NCBI RefSeq assembly: GCF_026262575.1
Contig: NZ_JAPKFL010000001.1
Location: forward strand, 186,001 to 250,000
Direction of reading: 5' to 3'
DNA: 64,000 nt
DNA from: Streptomyces marinisediminis
GTDB lineage: Bacteria > Actinomycetota > Actinomycetes > Streptomycetales > Streptomycetaceae
Under the pieces are notes generated by a model. The model was not told the DNA's origin and searched no databases. It was given only the letters and a program-made list of their open reading frames with translations. Positions within the stretch are counted from its first letter, which is position 1. Every line of letters starts with the position of its first letter. A program made the translations under genes and the position numbers. Shown here one piece after another: positions 56,849-64,000 of the stretch.

Positions 56849-57488
56849 GCGTGTGGCGCCCCAGCCCCAGCGCCCGGGCGGCGGCCAGGTCGGCGCCGGT
56901 GTCCACGTCCCGGCGCACGCTGTCCACCCCGCGCAACGCCAGTTCCCGCGCCCCGGAGGCCTGGTGGCGGCGCCGCGAATCCGCACCGAAGGCGGGGGCC
57001 AATTTTCGCGCCGGCCCGGCCGAGAGGAACGTCGTACCGATTCCCGCCGCGTCCGGCAGAAAAGCGCGGGGGAATTGCGCCGCCGCTCCCAGCACCCGCG
57101 TCAATTCCACCGTGCGCAGTGCCGGCAGGTCGGCGTTGAGCGCCGCCACCGCCGCGCGGGGCGAGCGCGCCCGCAGCGTCGCGGCGCCGTGGGCGAGCGC
57201 CGCGTTCAGGCCGTCGTCCGGGACGTCCGGCAGCACCCGCGCCCCCAGCGCGGCGAGCTCCCGCCGCGCGCGCCGGTCGTTGGTGACAACCACCACATCG
57301 CGCACCAGTGGACAGGCCAGCGCGGCGCTGACCGTGTCCAGGGCGAAGGCGAGCGCCAGGCGTGGCCGCAGCGCTTCGCCCGAGGTCGTGGACAGCCTGC
57401 TCTTGGCCCGCTCCAGCGGCTTCAGCGGAACGAGCAGGGACCAGCCCGCCCGCGCACCGCTCGTCGTCTCACCCAGCATCGGGCCCAT
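56820..57488 (-). CDS. cofC: phosphoenolpyruvate/2-phospho-L-lactate guanylyltransferase (F420)
   Basis: 222-residue nucleotidyltransferase activating 2-phospholactate or PEP with GTP in coenzyme F420 synthesis. It has LLVPLKPLERAKSRLST at the start, the VVVVTNDRRARRELAALG and VLPDVPDDGLNAALAHG nucleotide-binding blocks, and VAALNADLPAL. ATG 57488; ATG 57479 or GTG 57494 are possible. Convergent with the small cold-shock-like gene and divergent from plsC. Confidence 0.9.
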   Translation of the reverse strand: MGPMLGETTSGARAGWSLLVPLKPLERAKSRLSTTSGEALRPRLALAFALDTVSAALACPLVRDVVVVTNDRRARRELAALGARVLPDVPDDGLNAALAHGAATLRARSPRAAVAALNADLPALRTVELTRVLGAAAQFPRAFLPDAAGIGTTFLSAGPARKLAPAFGADSRRRHQASGARELALRGVDSVRRDVDTGADLAAARALGLGRHTLTVSAASPA

Positions 57489-57654
57489 TCTCACCCGGCC
57501 CCGGGGCCCGGGGTTACGGTGTCCTCGACAGCGTCGCCGCCCAGGGCCACACTTGTGCGGTTGTCCCCGCCCGCCAGCCCCCCGCCGTCCGGCGCGGCGA
57601 GCTTCGGCCGGGGCGAGCAGGGTGAGAGCAGCAGCAAGAGGAGATGGTGTTCCG

Positions 57655-58440
57655 GTGTCCCGCCGAAAGATCGGGTTCTGGTACCGCTTGGCGGCGGTCA
57701 TCGCCAAACCGGCACTGCTCACCTTCTTCAAGCGCGACTGGCGCGGAGTGGAGCACATTCCCCGGGAGGGTGGATTCATCGTCGCGGTGAACCACAATTC
57801 CTACCTGGACCCGCTCTCCTACGCGCACTACCAGTACAACACCGGACGCGTGCCGCGCTTCCTCGCCAAGAACAGCCTCTTCGGCAGCGGCTTCGTCGGT
57901 GCCGTGATGCGCGGAACCGGCCAGATCCCGGTCTACCGCGAGTCCACCGACGCCGTCGGCGCGTTCCGGGCGGCGGTGGAGGCCGTCAACCAGGGCGAGT
58001 GCGTGGCGTTCTACCCCGAGGGCACCCTCACCCGCGACCCGGACCTGTGGCCGATGGAGGGCAAGACCGGCGCCGCCCGCGTCGCCCTGCTCACCCGGGC
58101 CCCCGTCATCCCCGTCGCCCAGTGGGGCGCGCACGAGGCCGTGCCGCCGTACGCCAGGTCCCGGCGGGTGCGGCTCTTCCCCCGCAAGACGCTGCGCGTG
58201 CAGGCGGGGCCGCCGGTGGACCTGAGCCGCTTCTACGGCAAGGAGCTCACCAGTGAGGTGCTGCGCGGGGCGACGGAGACGATTATGGACGCCGTCACCG
58301 CCCAGCTCGCCGAGGTCCGCGGGGAGCCCGCGCCCGCCGAGCGCTACGACCAGCGCAAGGCCGCGGCGCGGGCGCGTGCCGCACGGCGGACGGCCGAGCG
58401 CGGCCGCGGTGCGCCGGCCGCCGAGGAGGAGAACGCGTGA
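57655..58440 (+). CDS. plsC: 1-acylglycerol-3-phosphate O-acyltransferase family protein
   Basis: 261-residue PlsC-type acyltransferase making phosphatidic acid. The catalytic NHxxxxD box is in VAVNHNSYLDP and the second block is FYPEGTLTRDP. The C-terminus is Arg/Ala-rich and basic. GTG 57655 (MSRRKIGFWYRLAAVIAKPA) has GAGGAG 11 bases upstream. It overlaps gpsA by four bases, so the two phospholipid-precursor genes form an operon. Confidence 0.9.
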   Translation: MSRRKIGFWYRLAAVIAKPALLTFFKRDWRGVEHIPREGGFIVAVNHNSYLDPLSYAHYQYNTGRVPRFLAKNSLFGSGFVGAVMRGTGQIPVYRESTDAVGAFRAAVEAVNQGECVAFYPEGTLTRDPDLWPMEGKTGAARVALLTRAPVIPVAQWGAHEAVPPYARSRRVRLFPRKTLRVQAGPPVDLSRFYGKELTSEVLRGATETIMDAVTAQLAEVRGEPAPAERYDQRKAAARARAARRTAERGRGAPAAEEENA

Positions 58441-59438
58441 CCAGGGCAGCCGTCTTCGGTACCGGCTCCTGGGGCACCGCCTTCGGCATGGTGCTCGCCG
58501 ACGCGGGCTGCGAGGTGACCCTGTGGGGGCGCCGCCCGGAGCTGGCCGAGGCCGTCAACACCACGCACACCAACCCCGACTACCTGCCAGGGGTCGAGCT
58601 CCCCACCCGCCTGCGGGCCACCACCGACCCGGCCGAGGCCGCCCGCGACGCCGAGTTCACGGTCCTGGCCGTGCCGTCGCAGACCCTGCGCGAGAACCTG
58701 GCCCGGTGGACGCCGCTGCTGGCGCCCGGCACCGTGCTGGTGTCGCTGATGAAGGGCGTCGAGCTGGGCAGCACCAAGCGCATGAGCGAGGTCGTCCAGG
58801 AGGTGACCGGGGTCGGCGCCGAGCGGGTCGCGGTCCTCTCCGGGCCCAATCTCGCCAAGGAGATCGCCGCGCGCCGGCCCGCCGCGTCCGTCGTGGCCTG
58901 CGTGGACGAACAGGTCGCCCAGCGGCTCCAGAAGGCGTGCCACACCCCGTACTTCCGCCCCTACACCAACACCGACGTGGTGGGCTGCGAGCTGGGGGGC
59001 GCGGTGAAGAACGTCATCGGGCTCGCCGTGGGCATCGCCGACGGCATGGGGCTCGGCGACAACGCCAAGGCCTCCCTCATCACCCGCGGCCTCGCCGAGA
59101 CGGCCCGCCTGGGCGCGGCCCTCGGCGCCGACCAGGCCACCTTCGCCGGACTGGCGGGACTGGGCGACCTCGTCGCCACCTGCTCCTCGCCGCTGTCGCG
59201 CAACCACACCTTCGGCACCAACCTGGGCCGCGGCATGACCCTGGAGGAGACGATCGCCGTCACCCGGCAGACGGCCGAGGGCGTGAAGTCGTGCCGGTCG
59301 GTGCTCGACCTGGCGCGGCGGCACGGCGTGGAGACGCCGATCACCGAGACCGTGGTGGGCATCGTCCACCAGGGCAAGCCGCCGCTGGTGGCGCTCAAGG
59401 AGCTGATGGGGCGCAGCGCCAAGGCCGAGGGCGGCTAG
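58437..59438 (+). CDS. gpsA: glycerol-3-phosphate dehydrogenase (NAD(P)+)
   Basis: 333-residue enzyme making sn-glycerol-3-phosphate from dihydroxyacetone phosphate. AVFGTGSWGTAFGMVLADAG binds the cofactor; LMKGVELGSTKRMSEV, SGPNLAKEIAARRPAA and the catalytic Lys in GGAVKNVIGLAVGIADGMG are present. GTG 58437 overlaps the plsC stop (GTGA). Its TAG stop falls inside the first copy of a 22-bp tandem repeat. Confidence 0.97.
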   Translation: MTRAAVFGTGSWGTAFGMVLADAGCEVTLWGRRPELAEAVNTTHTNPDYLPGVELPTRLRATTDPAEAARDAEFTVLAVPSQTLRENLARWTPLLAPGTVLVSLMKGVELGSTKRMSEVVQEVTGVGAERVAVLSGPNLAKEIAARRPAASVVACVDEQVAQRLQKACHTPYFRPYTNTDVVGCELGGAVKNVIGLAVGIADGMGLGDNAKASLITRGLAETARLGAALGADQATFAGLAGLGDLVATCSSPLSRNHTFGTNLGRGMTLEETIAVTRQTAEGVKSCRSVLDLARRHGVETPITETVVGIVHQGKPPLVALKELMGRSAKAEGG

Positions 59439-59522
59439 CCCGGGCGGGGGCGTCGGCTAGCCCGGGCGGGGGCGTCGGCTGGCCCGGGCGGGGCGTCGGC
59501 TGGCCCGGGCCGGGGCGGCGGC
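59436..59522. repeat. four 21-22-bp tandem repeats between gpsA and ddl
   Basis: Units at 59436, 59458, 59480 and 59501. The first two are identical 22-mers that begin TAGCCCGGGCGGGGGCGTCG, the third loses one G and the fourth is diverged. Unit 1 contains the gpsA stop codon. Confidence 0.85.
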
Positions 59523-59558
59523 TGCGCCCCGCGCGGGGCAGCCGGTAATCTCGACGCG

Positions 59559-60713
59559 ATGAGCACGCCAGAGAACCCCAGCTCCGCCGTCCGCCCGCCG
59601 CGCAAGCCGCGCGTCGCCGTCGTCTTCGGCGGCCGCAGCTCCGAGCACGGCATCTCGGTCCTCACGGCCGGCGCCGTGCTGCGCGCCATCGACCGTGAGA
59701 AGTACGACGTGCTGCCCATCGGCATCACCGTGGACGGCCGCTGGGCGCTGACCGCCGACGCGCCCGACCGCATGGCGATCACCGACCGCGAGCTGCCCAG
59801 CGTCGACGCGCTCGCGGAGTCGCCCGGCGGTGTCGTCCTCCCCGTCGACCCGGCCAGCCGGGAGGTGGTCTACACCGAGCCCGGCGTGGTCCCCAAGGCC
59901 CTGGGCGAGGTGGACGTCGTCTTCCCCGTCCTGCACGGCCCCTACGGCGAGGACGGCACCCTGCAGGGCCTGCTGGAGCTGTCCGGCGTGCCGTACGTGG
60001 GCTCGGGCGTGCTGTCCTCCGCGGTGGGCATGGACAAGGAGTACATGAAGCGGGTCTTCGCCTCCTTCGGCCTGCCCGTCGGCCCGTACACGGTCATCCG
60101 CCCGCGCGAGTGGGAGCAGGGCCGGACGGCCGCCCGCAAGAAGGTCGTCGACTTCGCCGCCGACCACGGCTGGCCGGTCTTCGTCAAGCCCGCGCGCGCG
60201 GGCTCCTCCATGGGCATCTCCAAGGTCGGGGACATCACCGGACTGGAGGATGCGGTCGAGGAGGCCCGCCGCCACGACCCGAAGGTCATCGTCGAGGCGA
60301 CGCTGCGCGGCCGGGAGATCGAGTGCGGCGTGCTGGAGTTCGGCGACGGGCCGCAGGCCAGCGTCCCGGCCGAGATCCCGCCCGTCTCCAGCCACGACTT
60401 CTACGACTTCGAGGCCAAGTACATCGACTCGGCCACCGGCATCGTCCCCGCGCCGCTGACCCCGCGGGAGACGGCGGAGGTGCGGCGCCTGGCCGTGCTC
60501 GCCTTCGAGGCGGCCTCCTGCGAGGGCCTGGTCCGCGCGGACTTCTTCCTGACGGACGACGGCGGGTTCGTCATCAACGAGATCAACACGATGCCGGGCT
60601 TCACGCCGATCTCGATGTACCCGCGCATGTGGCAGGAGTCGGGCGTCTCCTACCCCGAACTCGTCGACCGGCTCATCCAGTCCGCGCTGCACCGCCCCAC
60701 GGGCCTGCGCTGA
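59559..60713 (+). CDS. ddl: D-alanine--D-alanine ligase
   Basis: 384-residue ATP-grasp ligase making D-Ala-D-Ala for peptidoglycan. N-terminal VAVVFGGRSSEHGISVLTAG, HGPYGEDGTLQGLLE, the ATP-grasp KPARAGSSMGISKV and metal-binding NEINTMPGFTPISMYPRMW all fit. A 15-residue basic N-terminal extension precedes the fold. The Tyr/Phe choice typical of resistance-type D-Ala-D-Lac ligases is not assessed. ATG 59559. Confidence 0.96.
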   Translation: MSTPENPSSAVRPPRKPRVAVVFGGRSSEHGISVLTAGAVLRAIDREKYDVLPIGITVDGRWALTADAPDRMAITDRELPSVDALAESPGGVVLPVDPASREVVYTEPGVVPKALGEVDVVFPVLHGPYGEDGTLQGLLELSGVPYVGSGVLSSAVGMDKEYMKRVFASFGLPVGPYTVIRPREWEQGRTAARKKVVDFAADHGWPVFVKPARAGSSMGISKVGDITGLEDAVEEARRHDPKVIVEATLRGREIECGVLEFGDGPQASVPAEIPPVSSHDFYDFEAKYIDSATGIVPAPLTPRETAEVRRLAVLAFEAASCEGLVRADFFLTDDGGFVINEINTMPGFTPISMYPRMWQESGVSYPELVDRLIQSALHRPTGLR

Positions 60714-60838
60714 CGCACGCCACCGGCCCCGCCCGGAGCGGCCCCGCCCGGACGGCGGGCCGGGCCGCGCGGGGCGCCGCCGGGCGTGGCCTGCGAAACC
60801 GCCGCGGGGTCTTCGGGAGTGCTGCGTGGCCCTCGGGA

Positions 60839-61324
60839 CTACAGCGGGGCCCGCGGGACCGCCTCGCGCACCGGCGCGGCCAGGTCGGTGAGCACGTTGA
60901 CCTCCGGCGCGTACGCACCCGGCACGGTCACCTCCACGAACGCCGTGCGGCCGACCGTCGTGAAGCGGTAGCCGTCCTCCCGCTCCTCCAGCAGCCACTC
61001 GACGTCGTTCACGACGACCGCGTCCGCGGTGGGGTTGTAGTGTTCACTCCCGGGCGTCAGCCGTTCGGGGCGGGGCACACCGCAGCGCAGGTCGATGCCG
61101 GGGTCGCCCCACCGCGCGGTGTACGGCGAGCGCGGCGAGGTCGTGCCGCGGTCCTGGCCGTCCACCCGCTCGGGCAGTGCCTCGGCGAGCTGCCGGCAGG
61201 GCCCGGTGGCGGCGGCGGAGGGGCTGGGCACGGCGGGGCCGGACGCGGAGCCGGAGCAGGCGGCGGCCGCCAGGGCGAGGGCCCCGGCGAACGCCGCGGG
61301 AACGGCGCGGGGAAGACGACTCAC
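60839..61324 (-). CDS. DUF3515 lipoprotein
   Basis: 161-residue lipoprotein: signal MSRLPRAVPAAFAGALALAA with lipobox AAAAC, then DUF3515 (DLRCGVPRPERL, NPTADAVVVNDVEWLLEERE, YRFTTVGRTAFVEV). Family role is unknown. Convergent with ddl. Confidence 0.85.
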   Translation of the reverse strand: MSRLPRAVPAAFAGALALAAAACSGSASGPAVPSPSAAATGPCRQLAEALPERVDGQDRGTTSPRSPYTARWGDPGIDLRCGVPRPERLTPGSEHYNPTADAVVVNDVEWLLEEREDGYRFTTVGRTAFVEVTVPGAYAPEVNVLTDLAAPVREAVPRAPL

Positions 61325-61343
61325 GCCGCGAGCATACGGGGGG

Positions 61344-61577
61344 CTACAGGTGGACGACCGGGCAGGTCAGCGTGCGCGTGATGCCGTCCACGCGCTGCAC
61401 TTCGGCCACGACGAGCCGGCCGAGCTCGTCGACCGTCTCGGCCTGTGCGCGCACGATGACGTCGTACGGCCCGGTCACGTCGTCGGCCTGCACGACGCCG
61501 GGCAGTTCGGAGATCACCGCGGCCACGGCCGAGGCCTTGCCGACCTCGGTCTGGACCAGGATGTACGCCTGTACCAC
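61344..61577 (-). CDS. Lrp/AsnC ligand-binding (RAM) domain protein
   Basis: 77-residue stand-alone RAM domain without the DNA-binding part of Lrp: VVQAYILVQTEVGKASAVAA, GVVQADDVTGPYDVIVRAQA and a C-terminal VDGITRTLTCPVVHL. GTG 61577 with GGAGG four bases upstream. Such short proteins bind amino acids in oligomers; here it is upstream of nothing in operon and divergent from thiL. Confidence 0.85.
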   Translation of the reverse strand: MVQAYILVQTEVGKASAVAAVISELPGVVQADDVTGPYDVIVRAQAETVDELGRLVVAEVQRVDGITRTLTCPVVHL

Positions 61578-61675
61578 GGAACCTCCAGGGCGGCTTCGAG
61601 GATCATGGAGTGGGAGGGGACGCCACGGTACCGCGTCGCCCCCACCAGCGGCGAGCATTGTGAAGGGGCAGACAG

Positions 61676-62664
61676 ATGCTGAGTACCAGCGGAGGGGAGA
61701 CGCCGGTGGGCGGGACGGTCGGAGAGCTGGGGGAGTTCGGCCTGATCCGGGAGCTGACCTCCCGGATCACCGCCACCCCGGCCGTGCGGATCGGCCCCGG
61801 TGACGACGCCGCGGTGGTCAGCGCCCCCGACCGGCGGGTCGTCGCCACGACGGACCTGCTGCTGGAAGGGCACCACTTCCGCCGGGACTGGTCGACGGCC
61901 TACGACGTCGGCCGCAAGGCGGCCGCGCAGAACCTGGCGGACATCGCCGCCATGGGCGCCGCCCCCACCGCGCTCCTGCTCGGCCTGGTGGTGCCCGCCG
62001 AGCTGCCCGCCACCTGGCCGGCCGAGCTGATGGACGGCCTGCGGGACGAGAGCCAGGTCGCCGGGGCCGCCGTCGTGGGCGGGGACGTCGTCCGGGGCGA
62101 GACGATCACCGTGGCCATCACGGCGCTGGGCGACCTCCAGGGGCGCGAGCCGGTCACGCGCGGCGGCGCGCACCCCGGCGACGTGGTGGCCGTCACCGGC
62201 TGGCTGGGCTGGTCGGCGGCCGGGTGGGCGATCCTGCAGCGGGGCTTCCGCTCGCCGCGGGCCTTCGTGGAGGCGCACCGGCGTCCCGAGCCGCCCTACC
62301 ACGCGGGCCCGGCCGCCGCCGGCCTCGGCGCCACCGCCATGACGGACGTCAGCGACGGCCTGGTGGCCGACCTCGGGCACATCGCGCAGGCCAGCAAGGT
62401 CCGCATCGACCTGTGCACCGAGGCGTTCGACGTCCCCGCGCAGATGCACGACATCGGCCAGGCCGTCGGCGTCGACCCGATGCAGTGGGTGCTCACCGGC
62501 GGCGAGGACCACGCGATCGTGGCGACGTTCCCGGCCCACCGCAAGCTGCCCGCACGCTGGCGCGTCGTGGGCGAGGTGCTGCACCCGGCGGCCGAGCCGC
62601 GCGTCACGGTGAACGGCGCCCCCTGGGCCGCGGCCGGGGGCTGGGACCACTTCGGAGGAGAGAC

Positions 62665-62668
<4 letters not shown>
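61676..62668 (+). CDS. thiL: thiamine-monophosphate kinase
   Basis: 330-residue ThiL phosphorylating thiamine phosphate to the diphosphate. PurM-like fold: [16 protein letters not shown] (Mg/ATP), [48 protein letters not shown] and [18 protein letters not shown] 61676 with AAGGGG. Overlaps thiD by four bases (ATGA). No TPP riboswitch is seen upstream. Confidence 0.95.
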
Positions 62669-63453
<785 letters not shown>

Positions 63454-63454
63454 C

Positions 63455-63494
63455 TGTATCGGCCTGTATCGGCCTGTATCGGCCTGTATCGGCC
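63455..63494. repeat. four tandem 10-bp repeats after thiD
   Basis: Four exact copies of TGTATCGGCC directly after the thiD stop, followed by degenerate TATCGGCC units to about 63520. Too short for CRISPR and with no spacers. Confidence 0.9.
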
Positions 63495-63575
63495 GACCCC
63501 GGCCCTATCGGCCGGTCCCCGGACCGCCGTTCCACCGGCGGCGGCCCGGGGACCGCCCGCGTGCGAGCATGCGAA

Positions 63576-63607
63576 CGAGCCCCATGGCCCGAGGGCCACG
63601 GGGCTCG
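63576..63607. terminator. bidirectional terminator between thiD and rpmB
   Basis: Stem of 8 plus 6 bp (CGAGCCCC ... GGGGCTCG outside, TGGCCC/GGGCCA inside) with one A-C mismatch and a GA loop, between convergent genes. Confidence 0.75.
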
Positions 63608-63671
63608 GCGGACAAGCCGGGACCGGCCTGCGCGGTGAACGCCTGCTGGGGTCTGCTGACGCCCGGCGGGG

Positions 63672-63857
63672 TCAGCGCGAGACCTTGCCGGCCTTGATGC
63701 ACGAGGTGCAGACGTTGAGCCGCTTCGGCGTCCGACCGACCACGGCACGCACGCGCTGGATGTTGGGGTTCCAGCGACGCGGGGTGCGGCGGTGCGAGTG
63801 GGAGATGCTGTTGCCGAAGCCCGGCCCCTTGCCGCAGACGTCGCAGTTGGCAGCCAC
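63672..63857 (-). CDS. rpmB: 50S ribosomal protein L28
   Basis: 61-residue L28. [20 protein letters not shown] and [12 protein letters not shown] give the CXXC pairs of the zinc-binding form; [19 protein letters not shown] is the RNA-binding core. GTG 63857 with GGAG upstream. The 143 bases beyond it hold the promoter region only. Confidence 0.96.
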   Translation of the reverse strand: MAANCDVCGKGPGFGNSISHSHRRTPRRWNPNIQRVRAVVGRTPKRLNVCTSCIKAGKVSR

Positions 63858-64000
63858 GGGACACTCCAAAGACTTCAGATTCACGTACGGTGGGTCCTGG
63901 CCGCGCGGCTCGCGTGGAGTTCGTGTGCCAGGGAGTCGGCGCCCGACTCGAACGTCAGGCAACCGGAGCAGCATACAACGGCTGCCGGTCCACCCCGAAA

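Noticed and set aside
56845..57654. Long N-terminal extension of plsC
   Set aside because: It runs antisense across cofC, which has clear motifs; plsC begins at GTG 57655.
61578..61675. TPP riboswitch before thiL
   Set aside because: No CUGAGA-type thi-box was seen in the short gap.
63455..63494. CRISPR-like array
   Set aside because: 10-bp repeats directly joined, no spacers and no cas genes.

Overview
The window is high-GC actinobacterial chromosome, almost certainly Streptomyces or a close relative. Signs are the strong G/C bias at third codon positions, frequent GTG starts with GGAGG-type ribosome binding sites, conservon (cvn) operons, an XRE/DUF397/ATPase regulatory triad, HupS with a lysine-rich tail, acyl-CoA carboxylase beta plus epsilon, and a F420 gene (cofC). 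From memory, gene order follows the gatCAB - ilvBNC - serA - leuB - ilvE - cimA - accBE - cvn - gltX - ndgR - leuCD - hupS - gpsA - ddl - thiL - thiD - rpmB core region of S. coelicolor. Layout: (1) 1-9 kb: end of a GGDEF/EAL protein, gatC-gatA-small membrane protein-gatB, then a sugar dehydrogenase lipoprotein, an aldo/keto reductase and a 2-hydroxyacid dehydrogenase. (2) 9-18 kb: a PAS-GGDEF protein with a decayed EAL domain, the ilvBNC operon behind a leader-peptide attenuator, and serA. (3) 18-25.6 kb: PucR regulator divergent from proline catabolic genes, the XRE/DUF397/ATPase triad, a GNAT and a HAD hydrolase. (4) 25.6-36 kb: tiny Arg-rich protein, leuB, ilvE, a lower-GC three-gene operon (helical small protein, DUF1023 hydrolase, lipoprotein), cimA behind a second probable attenuator, accB-accE, and a 56-residue peptide gene with a duplicated ANPRRTTL motif. 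(5) 36.7-47.3 kb: two complete conservons in tandem. (6) 47.6-53 kb: FAH-family protein, gltX, tRNA-Gln and two tRNA-Glu, a MerR regulator divergent from a DUF4188 gene, and ndgR. (7) 53-64 kb: leuCD, hupS, cofC, plsC, gpsA, ddl, a DUF3515 lipoprotein, an Lrp-like ligand-binding protein, thiL, thiD, rpmB. How the genes work together: ilvBNC, ilvE, leuB, leuCD and cimA give most of the branched-chain amino acid pathway (ilvD and leuA are absent here). NdgR sits divergent to leuCD, and ilvB and cimA each have a short Ile/Leu/Val-type leader ORF followed by a hairpin and T-run. GatCAB, a GltX without a visible GlnRS partner, tRNA-Gln and tRNA-Glu fit the indirect Gln-tRNA pathway. PlsC and GpsA serve phospholipid precursor synthesis; ThiL and ThiD serve thiamine. 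The parts most worth a second look are the repeat-bearing 56-residue peptide gene (36044-36214), the probable cimA attenuator (31790-31942), the tandem conservons with near-identical B and D genes, and the low-GC secreted-hydrolase/lipoprotein operon.
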